In this document: positions 15,306 to 21,592 of the stretch, piece after piece
Position numbering within the stretch: position 1 is the first letter of the stretch
Layout: each line of letters starts with the position of its first letter
Source of the DNA: an uncultured Prevotella sp.
GTDB lineage: Bacteria > Bacteroidota > Bacteroidia > Bacteroidales > Bacteroidaceae
DNA: 21,592 nucleotides
NCBI GenBank assembly: GCA_902497035.1
Contig: CABVDL010000041.1
Span: 1 to 21,592 of the forward strand
Reading direction: 5' to 3'
Translations under genes and position numbers: made by a program
The notes under the pieces: generated by a model
Told to the model about the DNA's origin: nothing
The model's database searches: none
Seen by the model: only the letters and a program-made list of their open reading frames with translations

Positions 15306-17318
15306 ATGGCAAAACAACATTACGACATCCAAAAGGACCTCCGCTATCTTCAGCTACTTTCCCATTCTTTTCCAACCATCGCAGAGGCCAGCACTGAGAT
15401 TATCAACCTGCAGGCCATTCTCAACCTGCCAAAGGCTACAGAGCATTTTGTGGCCGACATCCACGGCGAATACGAAGCCTTTCAGCATATTCTCAAGAAT
15501 GCGTCGGGCAACATCAAGCGAAAAGTGAACGAGCTTTTCGGCACCACGTTGCGCGACGTGGAGAAGCGCGAGCTGTGTACCCTCATCTATTATCCCGAGC
15601 AGAAGCTGGAGCTCGTCAAGGCCTCGGAGCCAGACATCAACGACTGGTACCACATCACGCTGCACCACCTCGTGGCCGTATGCCGCGATGTATCAAGCAA
15701 ATACACCCGCTCTAAAGTACGCAAGTCGCTGCCCTACGACTTCTCCTACATCATTCAGGAGTTGCTGCACGAGCGAACCGAGGACTCCGACAAGACGGCT
15801 TACGTAAAGGTGATTATCGACACCATCATCTCCACCGGCCGCGCCGACGACTTCATCATCGCCATCTCAAAAGTCATCCAGCAACTGGCCATCGACCAGC
15901 TCCACATCCTCGGTGACATCTACGACCGAGGCCCCGGCGCCCACAAGATTATGGACATGCTCGAGAATTATCATTCGTGGGACATCACCTGGGGCAACCA
16001 CGACATACTTTGGATGGGCGCCGCAGCCGGAAACGACGCCTGCATGTGCTGTGTGATGCGCCTCTCGCTGCGCTATGCCAATCTCACCACGCTTGAGGAG
16101 GGCTACGGCATCAATCTCGTGCCGCTGGCAACTTTTGCAATGGATGTTTATGGTGACGACCCCTGCGAGGAATTCATGCCTAAGCTGAGCGGTGGCGCAG
16201 CGCATCTCGACGACAAGACGAAACTGCTCATCGCCCGCGAGCATAAGGCCATAGCCGTGTTGCAATTCAAGTTGGAAGGCCAGCTCTATGAGCGTCATCC
16301 CGAGTGGAAGATGCAGGACCGCGCACTGTTCAAGGCCGTCAACTATAAGAAAGGCACCATCACGCTCGACGGCAAGGAATATAAGCTCACGAGCTGCCAT
16401 TTCCCGACCATTGACCCTGAGCATCCCAACAAGCTCACCGCAGAGGAACACGACCTCATCCAAAAACTGCACCATAGTTTTGAGGTCAGCGAAAAGCTCC
16501 ACAAGCACGTGCGTACGCTGCTCGCCCACGGATGCATGTACGGCATCTACAACAACAACCTGCTCTACCATGCCTCAGTGCCGCTCAACAGCGACGGAAG
16601 CCTGAAAGAGGTTGAGATTTACCCTGGCCACAGCTGCCGCGGCAAGCAGCTGATGTCCGATACCGGCAGGCTCATCCGCACTGCCTTCCAAACAGACTCA
16701 CCGATGGAAGAGCGACAATATGCCATCGACTATTTCCTCTACCTGTGGTGCGGCCCCGACAGTCCGCTCTTTGACAAGTCGAAGATGGCGACGTTTGAAA
16801 GATATTTTATTGCGGAAAAAGAGACGCACGAGGAAAAGAAAGGTTGCTATTTTGAGCTGCGCGACGACGAGCAGGTGTGCGACAACATTCTCAAAGCCTT
16901 CGGCATCACGGGAAAGAACCGCCACATCATCAACGGCCACGTGCCGGTAAAAGTGGGACGCGGCGAGAACCCCATCAAGGCCAACGGCAAGATGATGGTT
17001 ATCGACGGCGGCTTCTCTCAGGCCTATCACAAAGAGACGGGCATAGCGGGCTACACGCTCGTCTATCACAGCCGCGGATTCCAGCTTGTGCAACATGAGC
17101 CGTTCACCAGCACTGAGGACGCCATCCTGCGAGGCACCGACATCAAATCGACTACTCAAATCGTAGAGATGTCGTCCCACCGCATGCACGTGGCCGACAC
17201 CGACAAGGGCCGCGAGCTGAACGCGCAGATTGCAGACCTTGAGGAACTGCTCTACGCATATCGCCACGGATATATCAACGAAAGTGAGCATAAGATGCCC
17301 GTAGTGATAATGAAATAG
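15306..17318 (+). CDS. fbp: Class III fructose-1,6-bisphosphatase
   Basis: Removes the 1-phosphate from fructose 1,6-bisphosphate in gluconeogenesis. The 670-residue length equals that of the Bacillus-type enzyme, which is unrelated to the common class I form. Metallophosphatase motifs are clear: D51-x-H53 in ADIHGEYEAF, GDIYDRG with D204, D207 and R208, and GNHD with N231, H232 and D233. GHVPVKVGRGENP and later DGGF provide further metal-site residues. It is cytoplasmic. It lies 51 bp after the GT4-like gene, with no convincing promoter in between, so it appears to end the long transcript. A strong hairpin follows at 17363. Confidence 0.96.
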   Translation: MAKQHYDIQKDLRYLQLLSHSFPTIAEASTEIINLQAILNLPKATEHFVADIHGEYEAFQHILKNASGNIKRKVNELFGTTLRDVEKRELCTLIYYPEQKLELVKASEPDINDWYHITLHHLVAVCRDVSSKYTRSKVRKSLPYDFSYIIQELLHERTEDSDKTAYVKVIIDTIISTGRADDFIIAISKVIQQLAIDQLHILGDIYDRGPGAHKIMDMLENYHSWDITWGNHDILWMGAAAGNDACMCCVMRLSLRYANLTTLEEGYGINLVPLATFAMDVYGDDPCEEFMPKLSGGAAHLDDKTKLLIAREHKAIAVLQFKLEGQLYERHPEWKMQDRALFKAVNYKKGTITLDGKEYKLTSCHFPTIDPEHPNKLTAEEHDLIQKLHHSFEVSEKLHKHVRTLLAHGCMYGIYNNNLLYHASVPLNSDGSLKEVEIYPGHSCRGKQLMSDTGRLIRTAFQTDSPMEERQYAIDYFLYLWCGPDSPLFDKSKMATFERYFIAEKETHEEKKGCYFELRDDEQVCDNILKAFGITGKNRHIINGHVPVKVGRGENPIKANGKMMVIDGGFSQAYHKETGIAGYTLVYHSRGFQLVQHEPFTSTEDAILRGTDIKSTTQIVEMSSHRMHVADTDKGRELNAQIADLEELLYAYRHGYINESEHKMPVVIMK

Positions 17319-17362
17319 CCTGCGACAACGTTATTGCAGCAGCAGTGACCATTGCTTTGGCA

Positions 17363-17399
17363 ACCGGCCGGGCCGAAAACTTTGAGTAGCCCGGCCGGT
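17363..17399. terminator. Strong hairpin terminator between convergent operons
   Basis: A perfect 11-bp GC-rich stem (ACCGGCCGGGC pairing with GCCCGGCCGGT) encloses a 15-nt loop. On the + strand an AT-rich CATTTATTT tail follows, fitting termination after fbp. It also lies just past the stop of the minus-strand gene, but the minus side lacks a T-run. It probably serves both directions with unequal strength. Confidence 0.8.
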
Positions 17400-17408
17400 C
17401 ATTTATTT

Positions 17409-19478
17409 CTACCAATTCCTGAACAGCTCAAAACCAAACTTCACGCCAAACGTACGGTTGCCCTGCCCCGAGCTCATGAAAGCCCCGACGGAGAACAGAC
17501 GTGTGGTAAAGCCGTAGCCCACCTCAACATAAGGATGGACGCTCACCGCCTGCAGGGCTGAAACATAGATGCGCTCCATCTCCATGTAGCGGCCCACTAT
17601 CGGCACCCAGCTCAACAGCAAGAGCGGACTCTCGTAGGTCAGATTGCCGCGGAAATAGTAGTCAGACTGATTGTAGGTCTCGCTCCTGAGCAACTCGAAT
17701 CCGCCGCTCCAGTCGTCATACCAGCCACCCGGAATGTTGTCTTCCTTGAAATTCTCATAGTTGAGAAACTGCGACCGGCCGCCCTTCTGCGTGTAGAAGC
17801 CTACGCCGGCGCGCGCCTCGATAAGCTGCAACTTGTTGAGGTGGTGGATGTATTCACCGTTGAACTCGAATCGGTCGTAGCGGTTGTTGCTTCCCAGCAC
17901 ATGGGGCAGGCCATGGTCGTAGTCGCCGGTGATGATGGGGCCGCTCCATCCCCATGGCCGCCACTGCAGCTCCAGGGCGGGAGCAAAAGACTTGAAAGCG
18001 GAAGGATAGTTCAGGAACTTGAATGCCCGCTCGTTGACGGCCTTGTGCAACTGATAGATTAATCCGATCTGAAAACTGAAACGGGAGCTGAGGTCATAGT
18101 TGAATACCAGACGTGCGTCGCCCTGTCTGAAATCGTTAAGTTGACCGGCAATAGCACCCATCCCCAACGTGTCGCGCGGGGTCATCTCCACAATCTCATC
18201 CATTGAGCGACGGCTGATGTTGTTGCCGTTGCCCAGCTCGAGCTTCACGTAGCCGTTGCGCCGCTTGTTGAAATAATAATAGACGGGCACACGGAAGTAG
18301 AACTGGTGCAGCCTGAAGGCATAGCCCCCGCGGAAGCGAGTCGTTATCTCACTGTTGTCACCCAACTGATAACTGAAGTTGACGTCTAACTTGTAGGTAA
18401 GTCCCTTGCGCTTGCTGTAGCCCATGTAGAGCGGGTTCATGACCGGGTTGACGCGGACATACCCGCGGTTGTTCATGCCAAAGGAGGTCTTGTAGCGGTT
18501 GAGCACATTGTCGCCTATGATGTCCCAAAGCACGCGCTTGGCGAATGACGGCCGACGGTGGCGCGCAGAGTCAGCCTGTGCCAGCGAGTCGGCCGTGCGC
18601 CTGTCGAGCATCCTGCGGTAGATGGCCCGCTGCGTGCTGTCGAGCGGCTCAGGGCGAATTTTGTCCATGAGGCCGAAGTTCTCGAGTTGTCCGTTGAAAG
18701 CACAGTCGGGCAACTCACGAGGCATGTCAAAATACTGCATGCTCTGTCCGAAGATCTTGTTGCCTAAGAAGTTGAAGCGCAGCATCGTCTCACACCGCGT
18801 CGGGAACAGCGACTGCAGTCCTTTATAGCCCATCACCAGCTTGATGGTGAAGCCCACATGGTCGTATTCTCCACTGAAGTCGCAGGAGATGATGCGCCCC
18901 GTCAGACCGTCTATGCGTGCCGTTCCCCTGACGAGCTGCGTGCTGATGCGCTTAGGCTTGAACCTCAAAGATATGTAGTTGCCGCTGTGCACCACGTCGA
19001 TATGATAGGAATAGAATTTAGCGTTGCGCGGGTGGAACGGCGAGATGAGCATGTTGCCGAAGATATACTCACCATAGACCGTCGGTGTGAGGTAGCGTGA
19101 AAAAGCATCCAGGGCATGCCTGCCCCTTGGCAGTGTGGTGATGCGGATGAGTGGCGTGGTGACAGCCTCGTCGTAATGCACCAGTCTGACGTTGCTGTAG
19201 CTCTCGGTGAGGAAACTGCGGTCTTTGCTGCGGGCGATGAGAAAGCACGAGGGAACCGACATCAGCAGTCCGTTGCGTTGCTTGACGTTGATGACCGTGC
19301 GCAGATAGGAATAGGCTTCACGCGAGCTGTCAACCGTCGTATCGACAGTGGCGGCATAGGTATGGATGCGCCTCACGAGTCTCATCTTGCTCTCCCTTTT
19401 GGCTGGGGACGGCAGTACCCGGGCAAAAAGCAACAGCCCCGTCAATAGTATGGGGAGAATTCGTGACACGAGGCTCAT
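17409..19478 (-). CDS. DUF5686-type outer-membrane beta-barrel protein
   Basis: A 689-residue exported protein. A signal peptide is visible (hydrophobic about 6-20, followed by SPA before KRES). The N-terminal half has the features I associate with DUF5686 proteins: SYSNVRLVHYDEAVTTP, LRFKPKRISTQLV and a GRI-type strand. The C-terminal half is a series of alternating aromatic strands ending in a terminal aromatic (FGFELFRNW), consistent with outer-membrane insertion by the BAM machinery. Many relatives carry an N-terminal carboxypeptidase-regulatory-like domain, and this one does not seem to. Its function is not known. It begins 1 bp after the stop of the ABC-F gene, implying coupled translation. 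Confidence 0.8.
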   Translation of the reverse strand: MSLVSRILPILLTGLLLFARVLPSPAKRESKMRLVRRIHTYAATVDTTVDSSREAYSYLRTVINVKQRNGLLMSVPSCFLIARSKDRSFLTESYSNVRLVHYDEAVTTPLIRITTLPRGRHALDAFSRYLTPTVYGEYIFGNMLISPFHPRNAKFYSYHIDVVHSGNYISLRFKPKRISTQLVRGTARIDGLTGRIISCDFSGEYDHVGFTIKLVMGYKGLQSLFPTRCETMLRFNFLGNKIFGQSMQYFDMPRELPDCAFNGQLENFGLMDKIRPEPLDSTQRAIYRRMLDRRTADSLAQADSARHRRPSFAKRVLWDIIGDNVLNRYKTSFGMNNRGYVRVNPVMNPLYMGYSKRKGLTYKLDVNFSYQLGDNSEITTRFRGGYAFRLHQFYFRVPVYYYFNKRRNGYVKLELGNGNNISRRSMDEIVEMTPRDTLGMGAIAGQLNDFRQGDARLVFNYDLSSRFSFQIGLIYQLHKAVNERAFKFLNYPSAFKSFAPALELQWRPWGWSGPIITGDYDHGLPHVLGSNNRYDRFEFNGEYIHHLNKLQLIEARAGVGFYTQKGGRSQFLNYENFKEDNIPGGWYDDWSGGFELLRSETYNQSDYYFRGNLTYESPLLLLSWVPIVGRYMEMERIYVSALQAVSVHPYVEVGYGFTTRLFSVGAFMSSGQGNRTFGVKFGFELFRNW

Positions 19479-19479
19479 G

Positions 19480-21273
19480 TTATTCCAGTTCGCTCAGCTC
19501 AAGCCACCTCATCTCCTTTTCATCGAGCTCATCCTTGAGCTGTGGCAGCCGCTTGCTTTTCTCAGTCAGCTCCTCCACCGACAGCCTGCCACTGCAAAGG
19601 TCGACCTCCAACTGCTTTTGCTCGTCCTCCAAAGCCTTGATGTCGGTAGTGAGCTGCTCAAACTCGCGTTTTTCCTTATACGACATGCGTCGTCTGGTGT
19701 CGTGGTGGTAGTCTGACTTTTTATCCTCAGCAGTCGCCTTCCGGCCCTTCTGCCCCTCCTCCTTTGGCTTGAGCGAGAGCCATTCGCGGTATTGTGTATA
19801 GTTGCCTGGAAAATCACGTATGGCTCCGTTGCCCTCGAAAACCAACAGGTGGTCAACCACCTTGTCCATAAAGTAACGGTCGTGGCTCACCACAATGACG
19901 CAGCCGCGAAAGTCGGCAAGATACTGCTCCAGCACCTGCAGCGACGGGATGTCGAGGTCGTTGGTAGGCTCGTCGAGTACCAGGAAGTTGGGATTGCGCA
20001 TCAGCACCGTGCAGAGGCAGAGCTTGCGCCGCTCACCGCCGCTGAGCCTGCTGACGTAGCTCTGCTGCTCCTCGGGCGAGAACATAAAGAGCGTGAGAAA
20101 CTGTGATGCCGTCATTTTCCGTCCGTCGCCCAAATCGATATAGTCGGCAACAGAAGAAATCACGTCGATGACCTTTTCCTCTCCGTCCAGCTGCAGGCCC
20201 TCCTGCGCAAAGTAGCCAAACTTAACCGTCTCGCCGATGTCGAAGCTACCACTGTCTGGCGGCACCAGCCCAAGCAGCATTTTTATGAAAGTGGATTTGC
20301 CTGCGCCATTGCCTCCGACTATACCCATTTTTTCAAAGCGCGCGAAATTGTAGTTGAAGTCGTTGAGAATAATCTTCGCACTACCGTCCTGCGCGGAGAA
20401 TTTCTTTGAGACATGCTTGCATTCGAATATCTTCGACCCGATGTACACACTGCCCGCCTTGAGCCTCAGCTGCCGCTCCTCAATGCGCCTATGGGCACGG
20501 GCCTCAAGCTCTGCAAACGCGTCCTCGCGGAAGCGGGCCTTGTGGCTGCGGGCCTGTGGCGTGCTGCGCATCCACGCCAACTCGCGGCGGTAGAGGTTGT
20601 TGGCCCGGGCTATCTCGGCGCGCCGGTTGTCGATGCGCTCCTGACGCTTCTCCAGGTAGTAGGCGTAGTTGCCGCGGTAGGTGTAGATAGTACGGTCGTC
20701 GAGCTCGAGGATGGTGTCGCACACATGGTCGAGGAAAAAGCGGTCGTGAGTCACCATAAGGAGCGTCAGACGCGCCCGTGAGAGATAGCCCTCAAGCCAT
20801 TCCGTCATTTCAAGGTCGAGGTGGTTGGTTGGCTCGTCAAGGATGAGGAAGTCAGGTTCTGAGAGCAATGCCCTGGCCAGTGCCACGCGTTTCTGCTGCC
20901 CGCCACTCAACTCACCCATAGGCTGGGCCAGGTCGTTGATTTGCAGCTGCGTGAGCATCTGCCGTGCCCGGAGTTTTCGCTCCTCGTTCGCATTGGCACT
21001 CACACAGGCCTCAAGCACGCGCTCGCCGGCCGTGAACCGCGGCTGCTGCTCAAGATAGCCAAGACGGATGTCGTTGTGGAATACGATGCTGCCCTCATCG
21101 TAGCCCTCGTGACCCGCGATAATCTCGAGCAGGGTCGACTTGCCGGTGCCGTTCCGGGCAATGAGACCCACTTTCTGGCCGCTGTCGATGGAGAAGCTGA
21201 TATCGTCCATCAGCACGCGCGCGCCGAACGATTTTGTGAGATGTTGTACGTCGAGATATGAAGTGTTGGCCAT
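19480..21273 (-). CDS. uup: ABC-F family ATPase, Uup-like
   Basis: A soluble protein with two ABC modules and no membrane domain, the ABC-F layout of ribosome-associated ATPases. It has 597 residues. Module one: Walker A ARNGTGKS (39-46), signature LSGGQ (122-126), LDEPTNHLD (145-153), and THD switch at 175-177. Module two: GGNGAGKST, LSGGE, LDEPTNDLD and SHDR. The C-terminal 90 residues are Lys/Glu-rich and predicted coiled coil, as in Uup, whose members act on ribosomes and help suppress transposon excision. A role in antibiotic resistance cannot be excluded but is less likely, because the linker shows no expansion. It is the first gene after the right-arm promoter, with a leader of about 65 nt. 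Confidence 0.9.
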   Translation of the reverse strand: MANTSYLDVQHLTKSFGARVLMDDISFSIDSGQKVGLIARNGTGKSTLLEIIAGHEGYDEGSIVFHNDIRLGYLEQQPRFTAGERVLEACVSANANEERKLRARQMLTQLQINDLAQPMGELSGGQQKRVALARALLSEPDFLILDEPTNHLDLEMTEWLEGYLSRARLTLLMVTHDRFFLDHVCDTILELDDRTIYTYRGNYAYYLEKRQERIDNRRAEIARANNLYRRELAWMRSTPQARSHKARFREDAFAELEARAHRRIEERQLRLKAGSVYIGSKIFECKHVSKKFSAQDGSAKIILNDFNYNFARFEKMGIVGGNGAGKSTFIKMLLGLVPPDSGSFDIGETVKFGYFAQEGLQLDGEEKVIDVISSVADYIDLGDGRKMTASQFLTLFMFSPEEQQSYVSRLSGGERRKLCLCTVLMRNPNFLVLDEPTNDLDIPSLQVLEQYLADFRGCVIVVSHDRYFMDKVVDHLLVFEGNGAIRDFPGNYTQYREWLSLKPKEEGQKGRKATAEDKKSDYHHDTRRRMSYKEKREFEQLTTDIKALEDEQKQLEVDLCSGRLSVEELTEKSKRLPQLKDELDEKEMRWLELSELE

Positions 21274-21344
21274 GCTGTTTTTTCTTTAGTTTACTGCTTA
21301 CTGCGTGTGAATATTCTCAGTGCCGCCCTGCCGCCATGTGTCTG

Positions 21345-21376
21345 CAAATTTACGACATTATTTCTCCTTAGCCAAA
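21345..21376 (-). promoter_or_regulatory. Promoter of the ABC-F/DUF5686 operon
   Basis: On the minus strand, TTTG (21373-21376), a 20-bp spacer, then TAAATTTG (21345-21352). This is a full match to the Bacteroidota pattern and has the same geometry as promoter P1 at 223-254. The start of transcription is expected near 21338. The leader from there to the ATG at 21273 contains an A-rich AAAGAAAAAAC tract just before the start codon and nothing else I can identify. Confidence 0.72.
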
Positions 21377-21394
21377 TTTCCCGTCTCTATTGCG

Positions 21395-21410
21395 GTTAAA
21401 ATCTGTTAAC
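21395..21410 (-). promoter_or_regulatory. Operator-like inverted repeat GTTAA-N6-TTAAC (right)
   Basis: The same 16-mer as at 189-204, with all 16 bases identical, again 18 bp upstream of the -33 TTTG. A regulator binding site is inferred from conserved sequence and spacing only. Confidence 0.5.
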
Positions 21411-21437
21411 AGCAAGCCGTAAGCCTCATTTTCCCGA

Positions 21438-21463
21438 AATTATGGTTTGTGGGGGGCATAATT
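21438..21463. repeat. 7-bp inverted repeat flanking a C-run (right arm)
   Basis: AATTATG and CATAATT form a perfect 7-bp inverted repeat around a 12-bp centre with a run of six C (on the minus strand). In the left arm, at 136-161, the same layout keeps only five of seven pairs. It could be a protein site or an extruded hairpin. Nothing further can be said. Confidence 0.45.
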
Positions 21464-21504
21464 ATTATTGGTTCAAGGTATGTATATCGTTTGGCAGGAC
21501 GGGG

Positions 21505-21539
21505 CTGCCCGTTGCCCACTGCCCGTCGCTCATTGCACG
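21505..21539 (-). repeat. Degenerate 7-bp tandem repeat, 5 units
   Basis: On the minus strand the units read CGTGCAA, TGAGCGA, CGGGCAG, TGGGCAA, CGGGCAG. This is the counterpart of 67-94, with one extra unit. The two outer units are the most diverged. Confidence 0.8.
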
Positions 21540-21552
21540 TTGCTCCTCTCAT

Positions 21553-21584
21553 ACGCAACAACGCAACAACGCAACAACGCAACA
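21553..21584 (-). repeat. Tandem repeat, 4 x TGTTGCGT (minus strand)
   Basis: Four perfect copies, seen as ACGCAACA on the + strand. The copy number equals that in the left arm (22-53). Confidence 0.95.
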
Positions 21585-21592
21585 TAAGGCCG

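Larger units (their letters stand above)
21373..21592 (-). repeat. Right arm of the ~215-bp imperfect inverted repeat
   Basis: Reverse complement of the left arm at 14-226, with the same internal order of elements. The window stops exactly where the shared sequence begins in the left arm (CGGCCTTATG), so whether the element continues outwards is not visible. The inner boundary is the -33 box of the ABC-F promoter. Together with the leader 21274-21372 this is the only long gene-free stretch at this end. Confidence 0.93.

Noticed and set aside
15867..16571. Minus-strand ORF of 234 codons inside fbp
   Set aside because: It is antisense to conserved catalytic motifs of fructose bisphosphatase, with no promoter or ribosome site of its own.
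1..21592. Linear plasmid or phage with inverted terminal repeats
   Set aside because: The genes are chromosomal housekeeping genes (uvrA, his, lysC, lysA, fbp) with no replication, capsid or terminal-protein genes. A contig ending in a repeat explains the layout better.

Overview
This window is a stretch of bacterial chromosome from the phylum Bacteroidota, most likely a Prevotella-like genus with GC-rich third codon positions. Three things support this. Several promoters match the Bacteroides-type consensus (TTTG at -33, TAnnTTTG at -7), and there are few strong Shine-Dalgarno sites. A DUF5686-type outer-membrane protein is present. The UvrA and FtsE variants also look typical of the phylum. 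The genus is inference. No tRNA, rRNA, transposase, phage gene or CRISPR array was seen.

Layout. Positions 14-226 and 21373-21592 are two arms of an imperfect inverted repeat of about 215 bp, facing each other across about 21 kb. Each arm ends inwards at the -33 box of a promoter. The left arm leads into ansA (type I asparaginase), uvrA and a family 2 glycosyltransferase (471-5257, +). A small lipoprotein gene (5217-5687, -) overlaps the end of the glycosyltransferase. It is divergent from a WalJ/YycJ-type metallo-hydrolase gene (5801-6616, +). Next comes a run of ten same-strand genes with short gaps or overlaps: hisH, hisA, hisF, hisIE, ftsE, lysC, lysA, two envelope-glycan-type genes and fbp (6744-17318). 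A strong hairpin at 17363-17399 separates fbp from the convergent pair of a DUF5686 outer-membrane protein and an ABC-F (Uup-like) ATPase (17409-21273, -). The pair is transcribed from the right arm.

How the genes work together. HisH and HisF form imidazole glycerol phosphate synthase. HisIE, HisA and HisH/HisF carry out the consecutive middle steps of histidine synthesis; hisG, hisD, hisC and hisB are not in the window. LysC and LysA begin and end the diaminopimelate/lysine branch, and diaminopimelate is also a peptidoglycan precursor. FtsE acts in division-linked wall hydrolysis. Fbp is a gluconeogenic enzyme. The rest of the window is housekeeping repair and envelope functions.

The most unusual content is in the arms. 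Both carry four copies of an 8-bp unit, a 7-bp tandem repeat (four units left, five right), an identical 45-bp core, and a 16-bp inverted repeat exactly 18 bp from the -33 box. They look like copies of a dispersed intergenic element coupled to promoters. Because the window ends on the repeat, it may be a contig broken at a multicopy repeat. Secondary points of interest are a GT4-like protein whose second half is not a recognisable donor-binding domain, a GT2 protein with Glu-Ala-Tyr in place of DxD, and a UvrA that has lost half of its first zinc site.
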